From Blastocladiella emersonii ATCC 22665 (taxonomy: Eukaryota > Blastocladiomycota > Blastocladiomycetes > Blastocladiales > Blastocladiaceae): a stretch of DNA of 64,000 nucleotides. Shown here piece after piece: positions 1 to 10,661 of this stretch (position 1 is its first letter; every line of letters begins with the position of its first letter). The notes under the pieces were generated by a model. That model did not search any database. It saw only the letters and a program-made list of their open reading frames with translations, and was not told the DNA's origin. The stretch is taken from the NCBI GenBank assembly GCA_025594325.1, contig JANHCV010000004.1, forward strand, positions 2,170,001 through 2,234,000, read 5' to 3'. Made by a program: the position numbers and the translations under genes.

Positions 1-1
1 C

Positions 2-472
2 GTCAACGTGATCGCGCCGCGTAAGCGGCCGTACCACACGCTCGTCCCCGCTATGCTCACGACCAATGGCGAGGGCGGCGGGCACAACCTGCTCGCGGCG
101 TTCGGCGTCATGGGCGGGTTCATGCAGCCGCAGGGCCACGTCCAGGTCCTCATGCAGTACCTCGCGGCGCGCAAGGCCGGCGGACGTGTCGACCCGCAGG
201 ACGCGCTCGACGTGCCGCGGTTCTGCCTGCAGCCGGAGCAGCGGACCGCGGGGATGCCTGCCCCTGTTGACGTTGAGGACGGGCTGTTTACCGAGTCGGA
301 CCTGGCCAATCTCCGCGCCCGTGGTCACAACCTGCGCGTAGTGACCGGTATGAGCCGCTCCGTGTTCGGTCGCGGTCAATGGGTCGGGCCTGTTCGCGAT
401 GCTGGCGGTGCGCAGCAGGGCTGGATCGGCGCGAGTGACGGACGCGCTGATGGCTGTGCGTTTGGGTGGTGA
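2..472 (+). CDS. Gamma-glutamyltransferase-like protein, C-terminal part (5' end outside window)
   Basis: The reading frame is open from the left edge and stops at 472, giving the last 156 residues. It matches the C-terminal end of the small subunit of the gamma-glutamyltranspeptidase/Ntn-hydrolase family (bacterial YwrD-like branch): KRPYHTLVPAM near its start, then FGVMGGFMQPQGHVQV, a DALDVPRF segment, a FGRGQ segment and a closing GASDGRADGCAFGW. Family members cleave or transfer gamma-glutamyl groups from glutathione-like substrates after autocatalytic processing at a Thr, which would lie upstream of this window. The catalytic Thr, any signal peptide and the start cannot be seen. No intron is needed in the visible part. 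The family call is firm; substrate and location are unknown. Confidence 0.85.
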   Translation, partial: VNVIAPRKRPYHTLVPAMLTTNGEGGGHNLLAAFGVMGGFMQPQGHVQVLMQYLAARKAGGRVDPQDALDVPRFCLQPEQRTAGMPAPVDVEDGLFTESDLANLRARGHNLRVVTGMSRSVFGRGQWVGPVRDAGGAQQGWIGASDGRADGCAFGW

Positions 473-3400
473 GATCGCTGTCCGGGCAAAATATACGTAT
501 CATCGATTCCTTTATCACAGCATTCTCTTTTCGGCGCTGCAAGGACGGTGGAGTGCAAGGCGAGCCCGCGTCGTTCAGCTGCACGTGGGCCGGCGGGGCA
601 TGGAACGCACCCACTGCGAGCGCCGCCGCTTCGTCTCTCGCCGACTCCCATGGAACAAGTCTGATTCGAATCGCTTACATGCATAACTTGGCGCAAACTG
701 GTTGCAGGCGCATGTTGATGACGGTGCCCAAGACCATGGCAAAATGCAACGCTTTGGCACCACCCTCGTGAAGCGCGAGAAGCAACCTTGAACGTCACGC
801 CCATGGCGCTCGCGTCAATCGCGACGGCGCTCAGAACCCAATCTGTTTCAACTTGATGAGGCGTTTGTGTTCCCGCGTGGTCATTTAAAGGAGCTGGAAG
901 CTTGGTTTGCTCGGCGCGCAAGTCCGGCCCCGCGCGCGAGTTTGCGACGTCAAGTGCGACCGAGCAGGCTACTTTTATAGCAGTGTGCGATGCACAGTTG
1001 CTTGCACTAGTCATGCTACTAGGCAACTCTAAGGAGGTGTCGGCGTCATTGCCTGCCACTACAGTCACAGACCGGTACGTTCCAACCGCTCACATTCAGT
1101 GCGCCACCGTTTCCACCCCGTCCTGGACTTTCCGAGACGCTCCTGTCCATGCCAAACTGTCCGCAGACGGAAAGCACGTTTACAAACAGTGGCTAACGTT
1201 CAGACACACGAAACTTACAGGCAACACCACGGCTCAAGATCCAACACGTCGCCCATACTTGTGATACTTCTTGTGCATTCATTTCCACCCGGCTGTATCG
1301 CGGAGCTCCAGTTGATATCTCGCACACGAACACAGCTCAGGGCTTCTTCAACATCACCTTCGAGTACGGGCGAAGCCAAGCTCTCCACTACGGTAACCCA
1401 GTTCATGGGCTCGGACGAGACGGGGAAGCTTCACTTGCAGCCTCAGCGCGCTCCGATCAACCAATTCGCATGCTGCTTCAAGAGCTACACGAGCGCGGCA
1501 AGATCGACGAGACCGATTCACTTCCCAGTGTAACTTTTCCCGCTCGCGCACGACGCTGGTTACCGCAGCGCTCGCCCAGGCGCCATGAAAAGCGCGTGTC
1601 ACTTGCGCGGGCGCTGCGCAACGAATGCGCCGCTGTCGATGCGGGTGTTGGTATGCTGGAACGTGAGATCGTCGATGTCCGAACCTGTAAATAGAAGGGT
1701 GATGTTACGTACCTTGCGTGAGTGACAAGTCGAAGATCGTTGAAGGAAGAGAAGGGTCGCGATGGTCACCCGCACGTGGGCCAGGTGATGATGAAGTCAC
1801 GGTGGCCAGGCCCACGTCGGCTTGTCCTCTCACCGATCCCATGAATCTGCATTAATACGGCATGCCTGCATTTACGACTTGGCGCAACGACTTCACAGGC
1901 GTTTGTTGCAAACGGTGCTCTGCGCTAGAGGCGGCCGAGACCCGACGTGCGACGCGGCGCTCAACTCGGGAGATCAAGTGTTGTCTTGCCACTGCTGCAA
2001 TGATTGGCGTGACTCGGCATCAAACGAGAACTCGAAGTGGCACGGACATCTCGGGTGAAGCGTCTGACTTCGGTGTCGTACCTTCGCGAACTCGCCATTC
2101 AAGGTGCTTGTGGACGCATTCCGAACTCGGTCGGCGTTCCCATTTTGGGCGCCGATGCCCTCGCAGTCAATCAACAGACGAGGATGCGGTCATCCTGATT
2201 CAAGCCGGTTGCGCAGTCTCATGCATTACTCGGCCCCTCCAAAGCAGAAAAGATCAAACATGAGCTGCTAACCTTGGCCACGCTCAAACTCGTCCAGCCA
2301 CACGGCGCTTTCTCTCCGAGCAAAATCTCGTCGAGAGTAACTTCTCGAACGCTTGAGTGCCTCAACGACTATCGGAACCCCAGGGCGAGTGGATCAATAT
2401 TGACGCGCCCATGACACTACGGGTCACCCTGCCCGCGTGTGACACCAGTACCAGCAGCTTCCGGGCAGGCGCCATGAAAATAACGTGCTGCCTGCGCGGG
2501 CGCTGCTGTCTCTGCACTCGCGTCGTTTGGCGTGAACGGGTGCTGACGCGCCGCGACTAATCCGTTGTCGAAGTTGAGAACTTGGCCCGCGTCGCGTGGA
2601 TGTTATATAGCTCGATTTTCGCATGCAGTCTCTCCCCGGAACGTTGCTCGGAAGCGGGGAAGCATCGCGATGGTCACCTGCACGTGGACCAGGTGAGGTT
2701 GAAACGAGAGGCGAAAGCGCCGGCGGGTCGGCTGCGACTTGCCCTCTCCCCGACTCCATGCATCTGACTTAGCACTAAGCTCTTGCATTTATTACTTAAC
2801 GCAACGGTTTCCCCGGGCCCTCCTCGCCTACGGTCCCAAAGCTCGAGGCGCTCGAAACTTTCTTGACCACCGTCGTGCGGCTCGAGCCGGCTTCCGGTCC
2901 GTGGCCGAGTTGTTTGCGTTTGCGGTGCTTGGGACAATCAAGTTCAACTGTGCTTTTATTGCATTCGGCCCCGTCCGGGCGCTCAAAGCGGCCGAGGACA
3001 GCTCCGCGTCAAGCTCTTTTGCGCGCTGATATCATCGAACGATGACATAGAGTCAATCACGCTTGCGCCGACGTTCGTGTGCCTCTCATCCTGGACGCCA
3101 TGCCTAAAAACCAGTTTATTTCACGACTGACTCCATCCACGGACGTTACATCGGCGAGCGCACTCGAGTCGCTTCGACCATCCGCATGCGCTCACCGCTG
3201 AGCGCTGGCGCCGCTTCACTACAAGCATGCTTCCCAATTTCGTGCGTCTGCGGTCTCCGGAATGCCTCACCGAGAGCCGAACCTGCAACCTCTCAACCAG
3301 GCTTCCAAAGTCAACGGCGTCATGGTGGCGGCCGTCGAGACACGCGACTTGACGCACCAGCTCGCGGGCAATATCCCGATCCTGATCCAATAAGCCGGCA

Positions 3401-3877
3401 AGGTTATCATTGATTGCTCACCACTGCTCACTACGATATCGGACCCACTTCGGCGCGCGCATGGACGTGGACCGAATTAAGGCGCACGTTGCCATCTCTC
3501 GCACGCATGCGGCGCTGGTTACCGTAGTGCCTGCGCAGGCGCCATGAAAAGCGCGTGTCGCTTGCGCGGGCGCTGCGCTCGTTTTATCGCTTCGCGTGTG
3601 GGTGCTGGTCCGGTGCGGCTGAGCTGTCCATGTCAAGGGCACAAAGTACTCGGTGTGGATGTGGTAATACACCCTCGCAGTAGTTACGAGCTCCCTTGAA
3701 CTTCAGCGAGACCATCGTGGCGCAGCGCGCGACAGCTTGTCTGCATGGAGCATCGTCGCGATCCCTCCACTCCATCCATACCTCGCCTCAAACGGGTCTG
3801 CCCGCGTTACAGCCCGTCCGCGACCTCGCTCGATCAGCACGCGAAGATCAGAAGCTCTATATGTATTGCCTCGCGTG
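473..3877. repeat. Degenerate repeat-rich intergenic region (decayed coding copies)
   Basis: No intact gene is visible. Three sequence blocks recur in the same order. Block X (cgccatgaaaagcgcgtg-like, followed by cttgcgcgggcgctgcg) lies at about 1576-1622, 2466-2510 and 3536-3580. Block Y (atcgcgatggtcacccgcac-like) lies at about 1755-1788 and 2663-2696, with a weak partial copy near 575. Block Z (a ctccatg-catctg segment followed by acttggcgcaacg-like sequence) lies at about 646-715, 1838-1905 and 2754-2815. The order X-Y-Z and the 0.9-1.2 kb spacing suggest a tandem array of diverged units. Just before block X, two copies share a frame ending LVTxxxAQAP-stop and a third ends QAP-stop, so the units look like remnants of a protein-coding gene. 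Base composition is less GC-rich than the flanking genes. Confidence 0.6.
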
Positions 3878-5307
3878 TCATAGCGTCGGCGACTCGAGGA
3901 TAAACAAGTCCTGCTCGTTCGCCTTGGCCCACTTGACAATCGCATTAGCGTTGCGGATCGCCGTAGCGCGCGGTACGGCCGCGTCCCAGATGCAGTACAC
4001 CTCGCACCCGCCCGAGTTCTAGACCACCATCACACACGTCAGCCCCTATCACTCCAATCCCTCCCTTCCACACATCCGTCCGTACCCATCCGAGCGAGCT
4101 CTCCCCGTCCTCGTCGCCCTCGCACCACAGGAGCTTGAGCGGCAGCTCGTGGTCGTGGAGCGCGGCGTGGAGGCGCGAGTACTTTGCGACGACGGACGCG
4201 AGCGGCGGCGCGGCGTCGCCCGACGCGGCCTGGATGAACTGGACCTGCGCCTTGGACTTGTACAGAAAGTGTTTGAGGGACGGCTCGCCGAGGAGCGTCG
4301 CGGCGTGCAGCGGCTCGTCGAGGTTGCGCGCCTCGATGATGAGGCGGTTCTTGAGCATGTACTACGCGCAGCGCGCGCGCGTCAGTCGAGGTAGATGCGG
4401 TGAGGTAAGCGAACGCCGGGCGTACGTCGTGCACGCGTTCCCTCGCGGCCTGGAGCTGGTAAAACGCGTCCTGCTCGTTGGACATGAACACGACGCCGAG
4501 GTCGGGCGCGAGGTACGAGATGTACGCGTAGAGGAACCCCTGGTCGTTGAATTTCGGGAGGCAGACGGGGACCCAGTGCTCGGTCGCGACGGTGCGGAAC
4601 TGCGGGTGGCGGCCGACCAGCGTGAACACGTTGAGCAGGTCCGACGGGTGCAGCGAGTGCGATTTCGGCCGGATCAGCGTCACGAGCTGCCCGCGCAGCA
4701 GGATCATCCCGTACAGCAAGCTCGGCGCGCCCGCGGCGCCGACCCGCAACGCCTCGCCGAACTGGTCGCGCACGCGCCGCGGGACGCGCACGCTCTCGAC
4801 GCACCCGATCAGGTACCGCACGTCGCGCGCGAACGCGTCGCACAGCTGGCCGATGTGCTCGTTCGCGGTCGCGCCGAGGAGCGGGCGCAGGTCGAGGTTC
4901 GGCCGCCGCGCGAACAGGCCCGCGAGCTGCGCCTGCGTCAGCTGCGACAGGAGGAAACTGTGCAGGGCGTGCAGCTGGTTGCGCAGCTGCGACTCGGCGG
5001 CCTCGGGTCTGCGCGACGCCGCGACGAGGATCAGCGGGCGGCGGACCAGGAACACGAGCTGGTGCCCGCCCGACGCCGCGGGCAGGCGGATCCACCGCAG
5101 GCTGTTCTCGTGCGACCGGTCAAAGTGCGCGACCAGCACCTGCAGTAGGGAGAGCAGGCCCGACAGGTCCGTGTCGTCGCCGTGCCGCACAAAGACGGGC
5201 TTGCCCGAGTCGGCGAGGACGAAGAAGTGGGCGGGCGCGGAGCGCCACGCGGCGGTCCCCGCGGGCAGGCTCGGCAGCGGGCTCGTTGGGCGCAGGTGGT
5301 CTTCCAT
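3878..5307 (-). CDS. MON1: MON1 vacuolar fusion protein (Mon1-Ccz1 Rab7 GEF subunit)
   Basis: Join 5307-4426, 4361-4086 and 4018-3878 on the minus strand: 432 residues. MON1 pairs with CCZ1 as the guanine-nucleotide exchange factor that activates Rab7/Ypt7 on late endosomes and vacuoles. The first longin domain begins around residue 27 with HFFVLADSGKPVFVRHGDD, the hallmark MON1 start. A second longin-type region includes FNDQGFLYAYISYL, and the last exon gives EVYCIWDAAVPRATAIRNAN and KWAKANEQDLFIL, matching the conserved MON1 C-terminus. Introns are 64 nt (4362-4425) and 67 nt (4019-4085), both GTACG...TAG with CTGAC branch-like sites, and both joins keep frame. The start ATG has a good context (accCATGG-like). 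Length is near the shorter end for the family because the disordered N-terminal extension is missing. Confidence 0.93.
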
Positions 5308-5527
5308 GGGTTTTACAGTGCAGCGAGTTGCTTACGGTTACATTCAGCGCCGAGGCGGCTGTTCGGGGTGTCGCGAAGAGGGGAGGAGCGAGGTCGCGCG
5401 GACTCGGACGCGACGCGCCGCTCACCTCCAGGCTCACCTCGCCTCGTCCCGCCGCGGCTGTGCAAAGAGTCTCGGCGTGTATTGCCAGCTAATCCTCAAA
5501 AAAAAAACCCCTACGTCGACCCACGCC

Positions 5528-6939
5528 TCACGCCTTGGCGTGGTGCCGCTTACGCTCGGCGGCGCCGGGGACCAGGCTTGGCGGCTCTTCGGGGAACATG
5601 ACGGCGCCGGTGCCGCGATACGTCTCGGACCAGGGCCGCGCGACGGCGCGCGACACGAGCCACTGGAGCTGGGTGACGTTCGGGTCGCCCGTCATGTCGA
5701 TCCACTTGGCGAGGGCCCGGCGCATGTCGTCGGGGGTGCGGTGGGCGATCGAGAACCCGCGCTGCTCGAGGGCGACCTCGAGTTCCGGGACCGTCAGCTC
5801 CCCCAAACCCTCGCGGCGCAGCAGCGTGTCGTCGCGGCGCAGGTGCGCGAGGTGCGCGGTGAGGCGGCTGGCGAGGACGGGCCGCGGGCCGATGGCCGAC
5901 ATGTCGAAGATGCGGCAGAAGTGCTGGAGCGTGGTGCGGTCGACGCGGTGCAGCGGCGTGTACGGCGAGTACCCGAGGGGCTCGAGCCGGCGGAAGTGCT
6001 CAAAGGCCTTTGCGCGCTTGGCCATGACGCGCGCGCGGTGCGTCTGGACCTGGTCGGGCGTCATGCACGGCGCGGGGACCCACCCCATGTAGATGAGGAC
6101 CGGCAGGCCCTCGTCGAGGATCAGCACACAGAACAGGAACGGCATCAGGATCCGCAGGTCGTCTTCCGTCTGCTGCACCAGCATGTACTCGGCGCGCGTC
6201 CACTCGGCCTCGGGCTTCGATGCCTTGAGCCGCCGCATCGCGTCCACGTTCACTCGCAGGATCTTGAGCCCCGCCCACGTCTGCTTGGCCATGGTCACCA
6301 TGTACCGCCACCACCGCTTCAGGATGAACGGTTTTGGCTCCGCCGCGACGGCAGTCGACGAGGCGGACGCGGTAGCGACGGCGGAACCCTCCGTCGCAGG
6401 TGGCCGCGTCGCCGCTGCACCCGCCGCCTTCTCCTCGACCGGTGCCGGGGCGGGCGGCGGTACTGGCGCCTCCGCCGCCGCGAACGCGAGCACGTGCTCG
6501 CCGCGTCCCGCGATCGTCGCGGACGTAGCCTTGGCGGCCGCCGCGACCGCGAGGAGGTTACTCGACGACGACGACGCGGCCGCCGCGAGTTTGGACAGCG
6601 GCGACGTGCGCAGCGCCTCTTCGGTGCGCGAGTGCAGCAGCCGGTTCGCCTCCTCGACGACGGCGCCCGCGAGCTCGACCGGGGTCACGCCGCCGGCCGC
6701 GGCTGACCGCTGCTGTTGCGCGGCGCGCGGCGAGCTGGAGAGGTGCCTTGCGTGAGGGCTAGACGCGCGAGTGGGGGCGGCGGTGAGATCATAGGGACGC
6801 GGCCGGGAAAGTGGGGCGGAACGCACCGGAAAGCCGAAGTAGCCGACACAGCGGCCCCCGCGGCGAGGAGGTGCCGGCGGTGCGAGCCCAGCGCCGGGCG
6901 AAGGGCTGAGGCGTGGACGAGCGAGCGTACGGCGCTCAT
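5528..6939 (-). CDS. LETM1-like ribosome-binding-domain mitochondrial membrane protein
   Basis: Join 6939-6827 and 6758-5528: 447 residues. LETM1/LETMD1 proteins sit in the mitochondrial inner membrane and act in cation homeostasis and mitoribosome or membrane organisation. Exon 1 encodes an Arg/Ala/Ser-rich, acid-free leader and the join continues into RHLSSSPRAAQQQRS, which together look like a mitochondrial targeting peptide. After an Ala/Pro-rich linker comes FILKRWWRYMVTMAKQTWAG, a hydrophobic segment (ILMPFLFCVLILDEGLPVLI), and a LETM-type helical domain (FEHFRRLEPLGYSPYTPLHR... LQHFCRIFDMSAIGPRPVLA). The frame extends upstream of 6758 only to a GTG codon, so the spliced ATG at 6939 is the better start; the intron is 68 nt (6759-6826, GTGCGT...TAG). 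It lacks the long C-terminal coiled coil and EF-hand of full-size LETM1, so it resembles LETMD1 more. Confidence 0.82.
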
Positions 6940-7378
6940 GGATGGTGTGCGTGTGTGTAGACAGCGTCTAGGTGTGCGTGTAGTCTGCGGCCGGGGGCAG
7001 CCTGATCCGCCGATAAGCGCGCGCGCGGGAGGTCGATCAACGAGTCAAGGGCGTCGCGCCGAGTTGCATGGAGTGTCGCTGCGCCGGAATGTCGGCGAGG
7101 AGGTTCATTCGCAGGTCAAGGAGGAGGGGAAGGCGACGGTCAAGCGAGCGAGCGGCCCCAAAACGTCTCCTAGCGGAAACGTGATCGTGGAGTGATCTGT
7201 CTCCCGAATCTGCGAGACACGACGCGTGTCCAGCGGCAGCGGCGAGGGAAGCGAAACCTGTAGGGATATATATGTACGAGCGAAACTGTAGTAGAGCGAT
7301 CAAATGGGAGGAGGGAGGGTGGAGGAGGAGGAACAATGCAAGGCACGCAAGAGGGGCAAGCGAGGAGGGGACGAGGGA
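6940..7378. other. Intergenic region upstream of the LETM1-like gene
   Basis: About 440 bases between the start of the LETM1-like gene and the stop of the kinase gene, both on the minus strand. It must hold the LETM1-like promoter and the kinase 3' UTR. No gene, repeat or RNA was recognised. A short AT-rich patch with tagggatatatatgtacg lies at about 7261-7278. Confidence 0.5.
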
Positions 7379-9041
7379 TCACCGAACCGCGAGGTTGTTT
7401 GCCGACCCGCCCTCCTCCTTGATTGTCGGTGGTACCGCCATGCCGGCGAGCCCGCCGTGCACGCTCGGGTCGGGCGTGATGCCGTGGGCGGCGGCGGCAC
7501 CCGCGGCGCCCGCGGGGTGGTCCGAGGCCATGCTCGAGGACGCGACCATGGACGCGTCGTCGCGCACAATGGGCTGCAGGTCGATGAAGGACTGCTCGCC
7601 GTGCTCGCGCTCCTTCATCTTCTTGGGCTTGGTGTAGTCGAAGACGGTGAACTTCTCCTCCATGAGCCGCATCTCCTTGGACAGCGCCGGCTGCGGCTGC
7701 CCCGGCTTGGGCTGCGTCCGCTTCTTGTGCTTGAGCGGGTTCTCCTCGAGCAGCAGCTCCTCGAGCTCGTGCGTCGCGTCAAAGTTGGGCCGTTTTGCCT
7801 ACACGACGCGTGCGGGTGCTGGTTGTGAGTGCGAGGGACGGGGCGATGGCGCGCGAACGGGGGAGAGAGAGAGCGTACGTCGGGGATGAAGGGCGCGGTC
7901 GCCTCCTTCTTCATCATGGCGTCGAACGGCAGGTCGCGGAGCCACGGGTGGTTCTTGATGTCCTGCATGCCATTTGGTCCGGCGCCGAGACGCTTGGTGA
8001 TGTCGCGTGTCAAGAACTACACGCGGGGCTCACGTAAGTCGTGGATCCGAGTCGCAGTGTCTACCACGGAACACGTACGCCGAGGATCGCGTCCATGCAC
8101 TCCTTGCTGACGTGGGTCTCGGCGTTCTCGGGGAACACCACGTCCTCGGTGAGGATGGCCTGGGTGAGGGCCTCGTTGGTCTTGCCGCGGAACGGGCGCT
8201 TGCCGAACAGCAGCTCGTACGCCATGACGCCCAAGCTCCACCAGTCGACGCTGGCAAAGTAGCCCTTCTTGGCGAGCACCTCGGGCGCTACACGCGCGTG
8301 ATGGGTTCGGGTGAGTTGACGCGGGTTCGAGTAGAGGTGAGTGAGAACGGACCCATGTACGCCATACTGCCGGCGACGGCCGTCAATGGCTTCTTCTCGT
8401 TGTAGTGCACGGCAATGTTGAAGTCGGTCAGATGCGCGTGGCCCTTTTCGCAGAGCAGGACGTTGTCGGGCTTGAGATCACTAGTTACGCGCGCACGAGG
8501 GTCAGACGCGGGCCATAGACCGAAGAAGCAGTGAGAGACGCGTACCGGTGCACAATCTTGCGCTCGTGGAGGAACGAGAGGCCGAGGGCGACCTCGCCGA
8601 CGTAAAACTTGACCACGTCCTCCTTGAGGCAGCCTTGGCGGTCGAGGTGGAAGCGCAGGTCGCCGCCGAGCATAAGGTCGATGACCATGAACAGGTTCTC
8701 GTCGTCCTGGAACGCGAAGCGCAGGTTACACACGAGCAGGCAGTCGATCTCCTCGAGCAGGCGGCGCTCCTGGATGATGTTCTCGACCGCCTTCATCTTG
8801 ATGCACTTGGCCTTGTTGATGTACTTGAGGGCGTAGATCTTCTGGTCCTTTTTGTGCTGCACGACGCGCACCTTGCCGAAGGCGCCCTTGCCCACGGACC
8901 GCAGCAGCTCGAAGTGGTTGAGGTCGACTACACGGGGCACGGGGCGGATGGTCAGCGGTCGGGTCGCGGGGACGAGCGGAGGGGACACGAACCCTCGCCA
9001 TCAAAGTCGATTTCCTCCTCTTTACAGCAGAGGCCTCCCAT
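7379..9041 (-). CDS. AGC-family protein kinase, YANK/STK32 type
   Basis: Six exons: 9041-8993, 8927-8546, 8480-8353, 8287-8079, 8016-7879, 7798-7379; 441 residues. Kinase elements in order: glycine loop GKGAFGKV (29-36), beta-3 Lys51, alpha-C Glu70, HRDLKPDN (143-150), DFN (163-165), APE (187-189) and VDWWSLGVMAYELL. DFN rather than DFG, and the MVIDLMLGGDLRFHL hinge region, are typical of the STK32/YANK branch. The protein begins MGGLCC, a likely N-myristoylation plus palmitoylation signal, so membrane attachment is expected. An AGC-like tail follows, with RLGAGPNGMQDIKNHPWL and FDYTKPKK. The five introns are 65, 65, 65, 62 and 80 nt, with GT...TAG ends and frame-preserving joins. Substrates are not known for most fungal members. 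Confidence 0.92.
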
Positions 9042-10661
9042 GGTTGCAGCGGTGGAATGGGTTTCAGAGGGGACGGGAGGGAGGTGGGTGGAAGAGCGTC
9101 GACGGCTCGAGAGGAGGGGTATCGGAGACCCGGCGAGCGGGGAGACGGGGGCGGGCGAGCCGAGGGTCGGGCGGGCGAGCGAGCGGCCACGTTGGACGGC
9201 AGCAGCGGCAGCGTCGATGGTCGAGATCCGAGAGGGCACGCGGAAGCGGCAGCGGCGAGCAGCGAGCAGCGAGAGGTCGCGTGGTTCGGCCGAGCAGGTC
9301 AGGCGGGACGGGCGATGTCGCGATGGTTGCGCGCGCAATGGTGGGGCCGGCGAGCCGCAGGCGATGGATGGATTCGCCTGGCGCGAGAGCGAGCAAGGCA
9401 GAGCGAGGGGGCGGATGGCGCCGAGAGAGTGCGTGGGTGTGGGTGTGGGTGTGCAAACGGGACGATCTAGCAAGAGGCGGCGGCGGCGGGCGCGCGATAG
9501 GCGGGTCGGGTCGCCGGCGAGGTCCGTTGTTCGTTGCAGGGGGTGGTCAGGTCAGGCGGTGGTGGGGGGTGCCGTGGCGAGGGCCGTGGAGGGGAGGAGG
9601 GGAGCAGCGCGCGGTGAAGCGTGTTGCAGTCGCGAGCGTGACCCTCGGCACTCGGCGGTCGGGCGCTCGGGCGCACTCGGCCGAATGAAGTGGCGGCGGC
9701 GTGCGGCGGCGGCGCTGCGGCGTTTGCGCGGTCGGGCCTGATTGGCCGAGTCGGTCGCTGGCTGGCCCCAGGAACGCAGGACGGCCCGCGGGCGTGAGCA
9801 GGAGGCGAGCGAGCGAGCGAAATGAACAACCCGCGCTCGCGAATTCGAGCGGGCGAGGCACGCGCGAGATCAGAGGTCAAGCCCGGCGGCGGGTCGAGAC
9901 TCTTTGCTCTCGCAGCAGCACAGCGAGATGGCCGGCCTTGGAAGGTGGCGGGCGCGGCGGTCGGGTCGGATCGCGGAGCGGAGCAGCAGGAGGGCGAGCG
10001 CTCGGGCAGTCGGGCGACGCGGCGTGGGGTGGATCGCGCGTGCGTGGATGGGCTGCAGCGAGTCGCCGGGGCAGCAGAGTGAGTAGCAGAGGGGGGGTAT
10101 GGCGGCGTGAGGGGCTGGATCAGTGGGGGTGGCGAATATGCGATCAGGCGGCCGTGCGTCGTTCCATGGATACCAGCGCGCGCGTGAGGAGACACAGCAG
10201 CAGCAATGTGGCGAGGCGGGGGAGGTGGGGGACGATACAGGCAGGCGGGCGGGGCGGGGTACGAGGCCGCGTGACTCGAGCGCGCATACATATGGGACCA
10301 CGGTGCTCGCGCTGGCTCTGGAAGGCGCCGTGATCGCGGCGGCGGCGGACGGGGAGGCCGGCGAGGCCGGCGAGCGTATTTTCGGGGGACGCGGGTGTTG
10401 TGCGCGTGCACGGGTTGGCACGGCAGCGGACAGGTGCGTGAGGGGGGCGGGGGGAGACGTGGTGCGAGACGCGTCGCGCCGCGCGTGGAGACACGCCGCG
10501 CGCCGCGCGGGCCGGGAACAAGAGCGCGTCGAGGAATCCAGTGACCCGCACGTGGCGCAGCCGGCGCGTGGCCGTGGCGCTCGACGTGCGTGTGGCGACC
10601 CGCCCGCGATCGCCTTTCCCCTCCTTCGCACGCCCGTGAGAGGCCAAACCAACACGCAACC
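9042..10661. other. Divergent intergenic region between kinase and SM-protein genes
   Basis: About 1.6 kb between the kinase start (minus) and the SM-protein start (plus), so it contains both promoters. It is extremely GC-rich with many GCG/CGG and GAGCGAGCGAG-type runs. Several long open frames exist on both strands, but they are low-complexity Arg/Ala/Gly/Pro translations with no domain and fit stop-codon scarcity in GC-rich DNA. No gene or RNA was recognised. Confidence 0.5.

Noticed and set aside
655-680. gattcgaatc sequence resembling a tRNA T loop
   Set aside because: No stem pairing and no cloverleaf around it; it belongs to a repeat unit.
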